A stretch of 31,476 nt of DNA from a virus. Below the pieces are notes generated by a model. It made no database searches and was not told the DNA's origin. It saw only the letters and a program-made list of their open reading frames with translations. Shown one piece after another: positions 1 to 6,228 of the stretch. Both the position numbers and the translations under genes were made by a program. How positions within the stretch are numbered: the first letter of the stretch is position 1; the number at the start of each line of letters is the position of its first letter. The stretch is from the IMG/VR virus record IMGVR_UViG_3300021961_000383, positions 1-31,476 of that record; one strand, given 5' to 3'.

Positions 1-75
1 AGGGCGCCGAGGAAGACGCCCGTCGCCAAGCCTGCCGCTCGCCGTGGCATGGGCAAGGCGATGAGAGGACGCTGA
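1..75 (+). CDS. C-terminal end of a basic protein (partial)
   Basis: An open frame enters from the left edge and ends at TGA 73-75. It gives 24 residues, rich in Arg, Lys, Ala and Pro (KTPVAKPAARRGMGKAMRGR at the end). The start lies outside the window. The basic, low-complexity tail would suit a nucleic-acid-binding or virion protein, but nothing here identifies the family. It is the only coding trace upstream of the regulatory gap at 76-163. Confidence 0.5.
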   Translation, partial: RAPRKTPVAKPAARRGMGKAMRGR

Positions 76-83
76 AAAAGTAC

Positions 84-113
84 TTGACACAGTCCGGGGC
101 GCGGAGAGACACT
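84..113 (+). promoter_or_regulatory. Candidate sigma70-type promoter for the early operon
   Basis: A perfect -35 hexamer TTGACA lies at 84-89 in the only real gap before the first complete plus-strand gene. The best -10 match at a permitted spacing is GACACT (108-113, 18-bp spacer), which is only 3 of 6 to consensus. Transcription would start near 120, inside the palindrome at 119-137. The position is convincing; the -10 box is weak, so an activator or a phage-specific factor could be needed. Confidence 0.35.
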
Positions 114-118
114 GCGCT

Positions 119-137
119 TCCGGTCACTGTGACCGGA
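119..137. promoter_or_regulatory. Perfect 9-bp-arm palindrome, candidate operator
   Basis: TCCGGTCAC-T-GTGACCGGA reads the same on both strands around a single central base. It lies just downstream of a TTGACA box and 26 bases before the ATG of the first small gene. A perfect palindrome with a one-base centre suits a dimeric repressor site better than an RNA terminator, because there is almost no loop and no T-run follows. No second copy was noticed in the window. Confidence 0.45.
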
Positions 138-163
138 CGACACACAGAAAGAAAGGAAGAAAG

Positions 164-343
164 ATGATTGACAGACTCACTGCCATTGCACTCCTCCTCC
201 GCGAGACTGCTTGGGAAATGGAGAAAATCTCATCAGGAGATTACTACACCCGCCTGCCTGAGAGCCACCTGCGCGAGGTCTATCGTGCGTGCGGGGAATT
301 CCAGAATGAATTCCGCCGTCTGATGGAGGTGGAACATGGCTGA
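164..343 (+). CDS. Small hypothetical early protein, 59 aa
   Basis: The ATG at 164 follows a purine-rich ribosome site (AAGGAAG, about 152-158). The product is 59 residues, starts MIDRLTAIALLLRET and is charged, mostly helical by composition and soluble, with one Cys. It is the first complete gene of the plus-strand operon. Its last 8 bases overlap the next short frame (ATG 336), as in compact phage operons. No family was recognised. Position suggests an early host-takeover or regulatory peptide, by context only. Confidence 0.6.
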   Translation: MIDRLTAIALLLRETAWEMEKISSGDYYTRLPESHLREVYRACGEFQNEFRRLMEVEHG

Positions 344-413
344 GCTTGCCGAGTTCCTGTGGTGGGCGGTGCTCCGCCTGTTGGAAGCCGACCCAACGCT
401 TATCTGGGTGTGA
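336..413 (+). CDS. Possible 25-aa peptide
   Basis: ATG 336 overlaps the end of the preceding gene and the frame stops at TGA 411-413, one base before the ATG of the helix-turn-helix gene at 415. GGAGG lies at 325-329 (tgatGGAGGtgga), about 6 bases upstream. The peptide starts MAELAEFLWWAVLRLLEADP and has a hydrophobic Trp-rich stretch that could touch a membrane. Good spacing and the overlap chain support translation. Its length makes this uncertain. Confidence 0.35.
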   Translation: MAELAEFLWWAVLRLLEADPTLIWV

Positions 414-414
414 C

Positions 415-624
415 ATGAATCCGGTGAACCGAACATTGACCGATGAACAGGTGAAGACTCTCCGTCACCTTGTTTGGATCGACGGACTGTCCCACCGTGA
501 AGCAGCAAGACGGCTTGGCATCAAGAGAGTGGGCGGCAGCTTCTGGCTCGCCGTCCATGGCTACTCGTACAAGACCGCCGGTGGACCGACCAGCAGGGGA
601 GAAAGAACAAATGGAAATGCGTGA
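415..624 (+). CDS. Small helix-turn-helix protein, 69 aa
   Basis: The frame opens at ATG 415 (MNPVNRTLTDEQVKTLRHLV). Residues about 11-37 read LTDEQVKTLRHLV...GLSHREAARRLGI, a pattern typical of resolvase/transposase-like and sigma-region-4-like helix-turn-helix units, with GLSHREAARRLGI as the turn and recognition part. The C-terminal half is Gly/Ser/Thr-rich and basic. There is no catalytic domain, so a DNA-binding regulator is the simplest role. It could read the palindrome at 119-137, but that link is speculation. Confidence 0.6.
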   Translation: MNPVNRTLTDEQVKTLRHLVWIDGLSHREAARRLGIKRVGGSFWLAVHGYSYKTAGGPTSRGERTNGNA

Positions 625-901
625 GATAGTAAAAATCATAGAAGAGAACGGCTTGCAGTTACATGGAGACATCGAGCACTTTGTGTACTTGATTGAAGAG
701 CAGATAAGAGAGGCGTGTAATAGAGAACTTCAGTGGTACTACGAGACAGGCGACGAAGATGTCCGCGCCATGGGGGAGGCTCAGATTGTGCTGCAAGCCA
801 TTAAGGACACCGAACCGGGCATTTATGACGAGATGATCGACAACGCCCTTAGACTGATCCACAACGCACTTGTGAATCAATATTTTAAGCACTTGGTATG
901 A
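611..901 (+). CDS. Hypothetical acidic helical protein, 96 aa
   Basis: ATG 611 is chosen because GGGGAGAAAG sits just upstream. The in-frame start further left would overlap most of the previous gene. The product begins MEMREIVKIIEENGLQLHGD and is rich in Glu, Ile and Leu, with a helical acidic character and no Cys pair or nucleotide-binding motif. It overlaps the preceding gene by 14 bases, and its TGA (899-901) overlaps an ATG at 898. No family was recognised. Confidence 0.65.
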   Translation: MEMREIVKIIEENGLQLHGDIEHFVYLIEEQIREACNRELQWYYETGDEDVRAMGEAQIVLQAIKDTEPGIYDEMIDNALRLIHNALVNQYFKHLV

Positions 902-927
902 AGACACATGAAGACATATGAAGACAT
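898..927 (+). repeat. Three tandem 10-bp repeats (ATGAAGACAY)
   Basis: ATGAAGACAC (898-907), ATGAAGACAT (908-917) and ATGAAGACAT (918-927) stand head to tail in a 67-base gap. Each unit carries an ATG. The first ATG overlaps the TGA of the preceding gene. The array may be a protein-binding iteron, a set of reinitiation codons, or a recent slippage expansion. Confidence 0.6.
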
Positions 928-952
928 ACAAAGAATCGGAAGCACGCCGTGA
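908..952 (+). other. Possible 14-codon leader frame in a reinitiation relay
   Basis: ATG 908 opens MKTYEDIQRIGSTP and stops at TGA 950-952. GTG 949 overlaps that stop and opens MTEKEIL, which stops at TGA 970-972. That stop overlaps ATG 969 of the next gene. The gap is thus bridged by stop/start overlaps throughout. No strong ribosome site was seen for the short frames, so they may serve only to carry ribosomes across. Confidence 0.25.
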
Positions 953-968
953 CTGAGAAAGAAATCTT

Positions 969-1253
969 ATGAGGCTTGATACTACGTTACTCAATAAAAT
1001 TACAACAGAATCAGAAGTGCTACCGGGGAACGTATACCCGGCAATGGGCGGAAAGAAAACGCCGGGAACAGATTTTTGGTTGGTTGTTGCGGTGAGCAAT
1101 ACTGGGGCGCATTGTATCGGGTTTGACTCTGACGGCGCGCCTGTATCAACAACGACCTATTTGAAATCAGCAATGCGCTCGCGACCTGTTATTGCAAGAG
1201 TAGACATGGCCCAAGTGTCGATTAGAGAAATAAGCTCGGAGGCATGCCCGTGA
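969..1253 (+). CDS. Hypothetical protein, 94 aa
   Basis: Starts at ATG 969 and ends at TGA 1251-1253. Residues 20-64 look like a small beta-rich fold: PGNVYPAMGGKKTPGTDFWL, then an alternating hydrophobic VVAVSN...GAHCIGFDSDG segment. It is not an enzyme family I recognise. The ribosome site is poor (GAGAAAGAAA), consistent with coupling to the short frames at 898-972. The stop overlaps the GTG start of the next gene. Confidence 0.6.
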   Translation: MRLDTTLLNKITTESEVLPGNVYPAMGGKKTPGTDFWLVVAVSNTGAHCIGFDSDGAPVSTTTYLKSAMRSRPVIARVDMAQVSIREISSEACP

Positions 1254-1456
1254 CTAATAAAGACATGGTAGACGTTATTGCAGACCACCTTCTGCAAGAC
1301 CACATCGACCTGATGAACGAGAACCGATTGCTTCGCGAAACGTTGGATAATTTGATGGGGTGGTTCAACAAGACCTACCCAGACCCGCGAGGCAACGACA
1401 CACATCCACATGCAGTGGCAATGAAGGTGTGGGCAAAGACAATTCGGGGGGAATAG
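1250..1456 (+). CDS. Hypothetical protein with heptad-like helix, 68 aa
   Basis: GTG 1250 is preferred over ATG 1244 because GGAGG (1238-1242) is 7 bases from the GTG but only one base from the ATG, and the GTGA overlap with the previous stop suits coupling. The N-terminal half (DVIADHLLQDHIDLMNENRL) is heptad-like, so a short coiled coil is possible. The C-terminal part holds YPDPRGNDTHPHA. Family unknown. Confidence 0.6.
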   Translation: MTNKDMVDVIADHLLQDHIDLMNENRLLRETLDNLMGWFNKTYPDPRGNDTHPHAVAMKVWAKTIRGE

Positions 1457-1458
1457 TT

Positions 1459-1689
1459 ATGACTAAGGAAGACATCATGCGATTGGCGAAGGAAGCGGGG
1501 TTAGCATCGGTGGATGTGGTCATGACCCTTGATGAATTGGAACGCTTCGCCGCCCTCGTCCGCGAGGCATGCGCCAAGATTTGCGATGAGGTGGAAGACG
1601 AGCTACAGGACGACGACCAAGTCTCGGCGGCCGGCGGCGCATGGCGGTGTGGGTTTGAGATTCGGGAGCGGGGCGTGGATGGTCAGTGA
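1459..1689 (+). CDS. Hypothetical phage protein, 76 aa
   Basis: The ATG at 1459 follows GGGGGGAA and lies two bases after the previous stop. Residues 1-45 (MTKEDIMRLAKEAGL... ELERFAALVREACAKICDEV) match a short, common phage/prophage pattern, in which a helical segment of the form LERFAxLVRxxxxxxC is followed by a variable acidic tail. I know no assigned function for it. Its 3' end overlaps the methyltransferase start by 11 bases. Confidence 0.65.
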   Translation: MTKEDIMRLAKEAGLASVDVVMTLDELERFAALVREACAKICDEVEDELQDDDQVSAAGGAWRCGFEIRERGVDGQ

Positions 1690-2119
1690 AGTTATTTTTT
1701 CCAGCAAGACCGACCTTTGGGCCACACCTCAGGACTTGTTTGACAGACTGAACGCCCAGCATGACTTTGAGCTGGATGTTTGCGCCACGCCCGAGAATGC
1801 CAAGTGTGATCGGTACTTTACTAAGGACATGGACGGACTGACGCAGGAATGGTCAGGGCGGTGTTGGATGAATCCGCCCTACGGGCGAGGGGTGGGAGCA
1901 TGGGTGGAGAAGGCGTATCGATCCTCCGTCAAGGGCGCGACTGTGGTCTGCCTGCTGCCTGCGAGGACGGACACCAAGTGGTTCCACGACTACTGTTTGC
2001 CCCATGGGAGGGTAGAGTTTTTGCGAGGAAGGCTGAAGTTCGGAGGGAGTGCCAATGCTGCTCCGTTCCCGAGCATGATTGTGGTATTTGAAATTAGAGA
2101 AAGGAATACCAATGAATAG
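1679..2119 (+). CDS. dam: Phage DNA N-6-adenine methyltransferase (Dam-like)
   Basis: The 146-aa product matches the phage Dam family (Phage_dam type). It has an N-terminal TDLWATPQDLF (11-21), the LDVCATPENAKC segment (32-43) that fits the AdoMet-binding side, and the catalytic NPPYG motif (65-69). It would transfer a methyl group from AdoMet to adenine N6. GATC is the usual target of the family, but specificity cannot be read here. The length is normal for this compact family. ATG 1679 is preferred to the upstream in-frame ATG at 1529, which would bury the previous gene. It probably protects phage DNA from host restriction or marks replicated DNA. No matching endonuclease is adjacent. Confidence 0.88.
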   Translation: MVSEVIFSSKTDLWATPQDLFDRLNAQHDFELDVCATPENAKCDRYFTKDMDGLTQEWSGRCWMNPPYGRGVGAWVEKAYRSSVKGATVVCLLPARTDTKWFHDYCLPHGRVEFLRGRLKFGGSANAAPFPSMIVVFEIRERNTNE

Positions 2120-2396
2120 AAAAGAGGTATTGGACCGGGCGGCTGAGTGCGTACTGCAAGATAGAAACACACAGTACGGGGCACCCGAGGACACGTTCAC
2201 GGAGATTGCTGGCCTGTGGTCTATTTATTTGGGGTGTTCGCTGAAGCCCCATGACGTGGCGCTAATGATGGCGCTGCTGAAGATCGCGCGCCTAAAAGGG
2301 AACCCGATTCACGGGGATTCGTGGGTGGACTTGGCCGGCTACGCTGCCTGTGGCGCTGAGTCTTCTGAGTTAATCCGGGTCCCTGACCCCAAGTAA
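2112..2396 (+). CDS. DUF6378-like phage protein, 94 aa
   Basis: ATG 2112 follows AAAGGAA at the proper distance and overlaps the methyltransferase stop by 8 bases. The sequence has RKEVLDRAAECVLQDRNTQYG at the N-terminus, DVALMMALLKIARLKGNP in the middle and DSWVDLAGYAACGAE at the end. This is the well-conserved pattern of the DUF6378 family in phages and prophages. It is helical, and the conserved acidic residues are reminiscent of all-alpha NTP pyrophosphatases (MazG-like). That last link is my inference and its activity is untested. Confidence 0.75.
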   Translation: MNRKEVLDRAAECVLQDRNTQYGAPEDTFTEIAGLWSIYLGCSLKPHDVALMMALLKIARLKGNPIHGDSWVDLAGYAACGAESSELIRVPDPK

Positions 2397-2414
2397 GAGT
2401 TATTACAAGCCGCC

Positions 2415-2609
2415 ATGACTACGCCTAAGCGAACGACCAGCCCCAACCGCGTCGCGGTGTATAAATTTTCTCACCCAGAGTACCGTCGGTATTTTGATAC
2501 CGAGGAAAAATACGAAGCTGCTATGGAGAAAGCTGACGCATTAGAAAGTAAGGGGCTCAAAAATAGAGCTTGGCGGGTGAGATTAAACCTTGACTCTAAA
2601 TCGGAATAG
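2415..2609 (+). CDS. Small basic hypothetical protein, 64 aa
   Basis: ATG 2415 opens a 64-residue frame beginning MTTPKRTTSPNRVAVYKFSH, with KYEAAMEKADALESKGLKNR in the second half. It is basic and aromatic near the N-terminus, then helical. The ribosome site is weak. Coding direction and tight spacing to its neighbours favour a real gene. No family was recognised. Confidence 0.5.
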   Translation: MTTPKRTTSPNRVAVYKFSHPEYRRYFDTEEKYEAAMEKADALESKGLKNRAWRVRLNLDSKSE

Positions 2610-2652
2610 AGTTAGTATTTCAAAGCGGATATCCGCTAAAGGAGATATATAC

Positions 2653-2856
2653 GTGTCTAATAAAGAGCAAGCAAAGAAGTTGTATTCAGTGACTGAAGAG
2701 ATGACAGGCAAGACGATGTACGTGAAGGCCAAGTCCAAGCTGGCCGCACTGCGGTTTGCCGTAGGCTCTCTCTACACCGTGGCGGAGGTGAACGCCAAGA
2801 ACGCTGAGAGTCTGGCGCACGCGCTTTCGGGCGGTGCGGAGATCCACGAAGCCTGA
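2653..2856 (+). CDS. Small hypothetical protein, 67 aa
   Basis: The GTG at 2653 is chosen because AAAGGAG ends 8 bases upstream, one of the best ribosome sites in the window. The longer in-frame option starts at a TTG (2590) inside the previous gene. The product (MSNKEQAKKLYSVTEEMTGK...) is Lys- and Ala-rich with a helical middle (KSKLAALRFAVGSLYTVAEV). It could be a small DNA- or protein-binding factor. Family unknown. Confidence 0.6.
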   Translation: MSNKEQAKKLYSVTEEMTGKTMYVKAKSKLAALRFAVGSLYTVAEVNAKNAESLAHALSGGAEIHEA

Positions 2857-2862
2857 CGGGAT

Positions 2863-2881
2863 GGGGGGTGATGAGCCCCCC
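2863..2881 (+). other. GC-only hairpin before the DNA polymerase cluster
   Basis: GGGGGG (2863-2868), a 7-base loop (TGATGAG) and CCCCCC (2876-2881) form a strong stem 7 bases after a stop codon. The downstream sequence is TACCCTATAATAAAAAGG, without a T-run, so it is not a standard terminator. It could act as an RNA-stability or attenuation element. A consensus TATAAT lies at 2887-2892, but no -35 box is correctly spaced. Confidence 0.45.
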
Positions 2882-2907
2882 TACCCTATAATAAAAAGGA
2901 AACCAAC

Positions 2908-3228
2908 ATGCTAAATAAAATTCTCTACTCCTTGTGTTCCGAGGAGGTCAAGCTCGTGCTGAAGCGGATGGAAGACCGTCCGAGCGACTTCACGCACTTT
3001 CAACCTGTGCTGGCCACCAACGTGAGCCAAGACCCTACCAAGTTCAAGCTGACTTCACCGCCCCCATGGGCTCCTGCCGTATCACTGGCCGAACCAGACC
3101 GCCGCTGGCGGATGCTGATCGAGTCGGGCATCTTTTCCAGATTTGAATCCTACGTACTGCGTCGCCGACTGCGACAGCTCGACATCAAGGCTACCCACCA
3201 AAAGATCTACGAGGTTTTGTTTAAGTAA
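2908..3228 (+). CDS. Hypothetical protein preceding DNA polymerase, 106 aa
   Basis: ATG 2908 follows AAAAAGGAAACC. The product (MLNKILYSLCSEEVKLVLKR...) has a Pro-rich centre (SPPPWAPA) and a basic C-terminus (ESYVLRRRLRQLDIKATHQK). The last base of its TAA is the first base of the polymerase ATG. The coupling suggests production with PolA, perhaps as a polymerase-associated factor, but there is no domain evidence for that. Confidence 0.65.
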   Translation: MLNKILYSLCSEEVKLVLKRMEDRPSDFTHFQPVLATNVSQDPTKFKLTSPPPWAPAVSLAEPDRRWRMLIESGIFSRFESYVLRRRLRQLDIKATHQKIYEVLFK

Positions 3229-5084
3229 TGCAGTTTATAACATTAGACTTCGAGACTTATTACGACAGGGAATTCAGTCTTACGAAGCTGACGACTGAAG
3301 AGTATGTGCGCGACGACCGGTTCGAGATCATCGGCGTCGGCATCAAGGTGAACGACGAGGTGACGCAGTTCTACTCTGCGCCGCTGGACGTGCTGAAGGA
3401 AGTCCTTACAGAAAAGTACGACTGGGCTAATTCAATTTGTATCGCCCACAACGCGCAGTTCGACGCGGCCATTCTGACGTGGAAGTTGGGGATAAAGCCG
3501 TACTTCTGGGTGGATACGTTGGCGCTGGCCCGTGCCATAGATGGGCTGGAGGTGAGTGGCAGTTTGAAGACTGCTGCGGAGCGGCATGGGCTGGGCGTCA
3601 AGGGTGACGAGGTAATCAACGCACTCGGGAAACGCCGACGGGACTTCAGCCGAGACGACCTGCAACGATATGGGACTTACTGCATCAACGACGTGGACCT
3701 TACGTGGAAGTTGTATTGGGTATACGAGCCGCATGTGAGTTCTACCGAGCTGGAAGTTATCAGCATTACCACGAAGATGTTTAGTGAACCGGCGCTGGAG
3801 TTAGATCTCCCTCTGCTGGAGCAGCACTTGGAGGAAGTTAAAGACCGTAAGGAACAGTTGCTGGATGGGCTGGGGTTCCATCCGGGGCTGCTGGCGTCTA
3901 ACCCGCAGTTCGCCGATGTACTGAGGTCGCTGGGTGTTACGCCGCCGACCAAGGTGTCCCTTACTACGGGAAAGTCAACCTATGCGTTCGCAAAAAGTGA
4001 TGCAGAATTCAAGTTGCTGCTGGAACACGACGACCCGAGGGTGCAAGCTGTGGCGGCAGCGAGAGTGGGAGTTAAATCTACGCTGGAGGAGACGCGCACG
4101 GAGCGGTTCATCGAGATAGCCAAGCGTGGTCCGTTGCCGGTGCCTCTCAAGTACTACGCCGCCCACACTGGCCGCTGGGGTGGTTCCGACAAAGTGAACC
4201 TACAGAACTTACCGAGCCGTGGAGACAACGCTAACACTCTGAAGAAAGCCATCGTTGCACCAGAGGGGTATGTCGTAATCGACTCGGACTCTTCGCAGAT
4301 CGAAGCCCGCGTGCTGGCATGGCTGGCTGGGCAGGACGACTTGGTAGAGGTGTTTGAGAAGAACAACGCCGAGATATTGGCGGGGGTTTCCAAGGAAGAA
4401 ATGGTGAACGACCCCTACAAAATCATGGCGTCAAAGATATACAACACTCCGGTGGACAACATTAGTTCGTCAGAACGGTTCATGGGTAAGACGGTAGTGC
4501 TGGGCTGCGGTTACGGCATGGGCGCTGCAAAATTCAAGATGCAGATTGCACAGTCGGGGGTATGGCTGAGTGAGTTGGAGGCGAGCGCCATCATCAATAC
4601 GTATCGCACGACGTACAGTCAGATTCCCGCATTGTGGAAGCAGGGGCAGGGGTGTCTGGAAGCCATGATGGACAATCAAGTAACCGACATCGGAGTTCGC
4701 CCGAGGGCCTTGACATTGACGCCGCATGGGTTCCTACTTCCCAGTGGTTTTCATTTGGATTACTCCGGCTTGGAGAAGGACTCTAACGGTGAGTTTTCTT
4801 ACCTTACGAGGGCTGGCCGGAAGAAGATTTACGGCGGAAAAGTTATAGAGAACGTATGTCAGGCCGTCGCACGGTGCATCATCGCGGAGCAGATGACATG
4901 GATAGCCAAGCGGTACAAGGTAGTACTGACAGTCCACGACGCCATAGCCTGCGTGGTTCCGGAAGACGAGGCTCAGACCGCCGCCGACTACATAGAATCC
5001 TGCATGAGAAGACCCCCCGCGTGGGCCGAGGGGCTTCCACTAAACTGCGAATACGGAATCGGGAGAAGCTACGGTGAGTGTTGA
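3228..5084 (+). CDS. polA: Family A DNA polymerase with 3'-5' exonuclease domain
   Basis: The 618-aa product is a T7-type replicative polymerase without a 5'-3' exonuclease. Exonuclease motifs are LDFETYYD (D7, E9), AHNAQFD (H74, N75, D79) and YCIND (Y151, D155). Polymerase motif A is DSSQIEARVLA (D354). Motif B is RFMGKTVVLGCGYG (R417, K421, Y429). Motif C is VLTVHDAIACVV (H570, D571). At the position matching E. coli Pol I F762 the residue is Leu425, and the motif C Glu is replaced by Ala572. Catalytic Asp residues are intact, so activity is expected. No separate processivity factor is seen. The gene is coupled to its left neighbour by TAATG. Confidence 0.95.
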   Translation: MQFITLDFETYYDREFSLTKLTTEEYVRDDRFEIIGVGIKVNDEVTQFYSAPLDVLKEVLTEKYDWANSICIAHNAQFDAAILTWKLGIKPYFWVDTLALARAIDGLEVSGSLKTAAERHGLGVKGDEVINALGKRRRDFSRDDLQRYGTYCINDVDLTWKLYWVYEPHVSSTELEVISITTKMFSEPALELDLPLLEQHLEEVKDRKEQLLDGLGFHPGLLASNPQFADVLRSLGVTPPTKVSLTTGKSTYAFAKSDAEFKLLLEHDDPRVQAVAAARVGVKSTLEETRTERFIEIAKRGPLPVPLKYYAAHTGRWGGSDKVNLQNLPSRGDNANTLKKAIVAPEGYVVIDSDSSQIEARVLAWLAGQDDLVEVFEKNNAEILAGVSKEEMVNDPYKIMASKIYNTPVDNISSSERFMGKTVVLGCGYGMGAAKFKMQIAQSGVWLSELEASAIINTYRTTYSQIPALWKQGQGCLEAMMDNQVTDIGVRPRALTLTPHGFLLPSGFHLDYSGLEKDSNGEFSYLTRAGRKKIYGGKVIENVCQAVARCIIAEQMTWIAKRYKVVLTVHDAIACVVPEDEAQTAADYIESCMRRPPAWAEGLPLNCEYGIGRSYGEC

Positions 5085-5283
5085 AATAGATGATTATGCG
5101 GAGTACGTCACGGAAGCCCGAGCGTCACTGAAAGAGTTGGAGGACATGTGCCTTCACGGCGTGGTGGATGACAGCAAATTGACCTACGCGCACATCGAGG
5201 AAGAAGTACGGTACTTGATCACCAGACTTCAGTTACTCCAGAGCTGGGCTGCGGAGAAGAAAGCGACGTGTAAATCCAGATGA
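5074..5283 (+). CDS. Small acidic coiled-coil-like protein, 69 aa
   Basis: GTG 5074 follows GGGAGAAG and overlaps the polymerase stop by 11 bases. The stop overlaps the ATG of the nuclease gene. The product (MSVEIDDYAEYVTEARASLK...) is acidic and helical, with a Leu-rich repeat (IEEEVRYLITRLQLLQSW) suggesting a short coiled coil. Placement between PolA and a recombination nuclease suggests a small replication accessory. Family unknown. Confidence 0.6.
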   Translation: MSVEIDDYAEYVTEARASLKELEDMCLHGVVDDSKLTYAHIEEEVRYLITRLQLLQSWAAEKKATCKSR

Positions 5284-5945
5284 CTACGTGGTCCTACTCT
5301 TCTATCTCCCTGTTCAAGCAGTGTCCGAGGAAATACCACCGGCTGAAGGTAGTTCGAGACATCATCGAGCCAGATGCCGAGCACCTGATTTACGGTAAAG
5401 AAGTACACAAGGCAGCGGAAGACTACGGGCGTGACGGCACGCCGATTCCCGCGAAGTACGGATTCATAAAGCCACACATCGACGCCCTGCTGGAGATAGA
5501 GGGAGAGAAGTACTTCGAGTACGAGATGGGGCTGACCAAAGACAAGCAGCCCTGCGGGTTCCATGACAAGGCCGCATGGTGGAGAGGTATCGCTGACTTG
5601 ATGGTGATGCCCAAGGATGGAACCCAAGGGTTCATTGTGGACTACAAGACTGGGAAGAGCGCACGTTACGCCGACCCCAGTCAGTTGGAAATTCTATCGC
5701 TCGCGGCGTTCGCTCACTTTCCCCATATCAAGAAGATAAAGGGTGGGTTGATGTTCGTAGTCTCTGAGGAGTTCCTCTCCGTAGAGCTTAAGAGAGACGA
5801 CATCCCCGCATTGTGGGACAAGTGGGATGTGCCTACGACCAGACTGGATAAGGCATTCGAGTCCGGAGTCTGGAACGCGAGCCCTAATTTTACCTGTCGC
5901 AAGTGGTGCCCCGTCACCGACTGCGAGCATAACGGGAGGTTCTGA
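5280..5945 (+). CDS. Cas4/RecB-like PD-(D/E)XK nuclease with Fe-S-type cysteines
   Basis: The 221-aa product belongs to the PD-(D/E)XK superfamily. YSSISLFKQCPRKY (6-19) is the usual N-terminal motif with Cys15. H43 follows in YGKEVHKAAEDYG. GIADLMV (103-109) carries D106, and IVDYKTGK (119-126) carries the catalytic D121 and K123. QLEILSLAAF (135-144) matches the Q-xxx-Y-type helix. Cys206, Cys210 and Cys215 (CRKWCPVTDC) with Cys15 make the four-cysteine 4Fe-4S set of Cas4/AddB proteins. It is probably a DNA exonuclease or end-processing enzyme in phage recombination. No CRISPR genes are nearby, so a Cas4 role in adaptation is unlikely. Confidence 0.9.
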   Translation: MTTWSYSSISLFKQCPRKYHRLKVVRDIIEPDAEHLIYGKEVHKAAEDYGRDGTPIPAKYGFIKPHIDALLEIEGEKYFEYEMGLTKDKQPCGFHDKAAWWRGIADLMVMPKDGTQGFIVDYKTGKSARYADPSQLEILSLAAFAHFPHIKKIKGGLMFVVSEEFLSVELKRDDIPALWDKWDVPTTRLDKAFESGVWNASPNFTCRKWCPVTDCEHNGRF

Positions 5946-5946
5946 A

Positions 5947-6228
5947 ATGCCATACGTCAACAAGCCGAGGCCATACAAGAAAGAGTATCAGCAACAGAAG
6001 GAACGTGGAGAAGCGCCGACAAGGAAGAAACGGGCGCAGGCTAGGTATCAGATGGACAAGAAGGGAGTAGATAGAAAGGGCAAGGACATCGACCACGTGA
6101 CCCCGCTCTCGAAAGGCGGAAGCAACGGTGCAGGGAACTTGAAACTCACTACGCCAAGCAAGAACAGGAGTTTTTCCCGAAACTCTGACCATACCGTAAA
6201 GATAAACAAACCAACGAGGAAACGATGA
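5947..6228 (+). CDS. HNH endonuclease, small basic
   Basis: ATG 5947 begins one base after the nuclease stop. The 93-aa product has a basic N-terminal half (KRAQARYQMDKKGV...) followed by the HNH core: DIDHVTPLSKGGSNG with D48-H49, then NLKLTTPSKN, which supplies the Asn and final ligand-side residues. The GGSNG...NL..T pattern is typical of free-standing phage HNH proteins. It lacks a zinc-finger pair. It may nick DNA during packaging or recombination. A homing endonuclease is the alternative, but the gene is a normal operon member with no intron around it. It ends overlapping the next start. Confidence 0.85.
   Translation: MPYVNKPRPYKKEYQQQKERGEAPTRKKRAQARYQMDKKGVDRKGKDIDHVTPLSKGGSNGAGNLKLTTPSKNRSFSRNSDHTVKINKPTRKR

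Noticed and set aside
5280-5945. Cas4 as part of a CRISPR system
   Set aside because: No repeat-spacer array, Cas1, Cas2 or effector gene exists in the window; a phage recombination nuclease is simpler.
5947-6228. HNH gene as a homing endonuclease in an intron
   Set aside because: Neighbouring genes are intact and coupled by short overlaps; there is no split gene or intron-like RNA.
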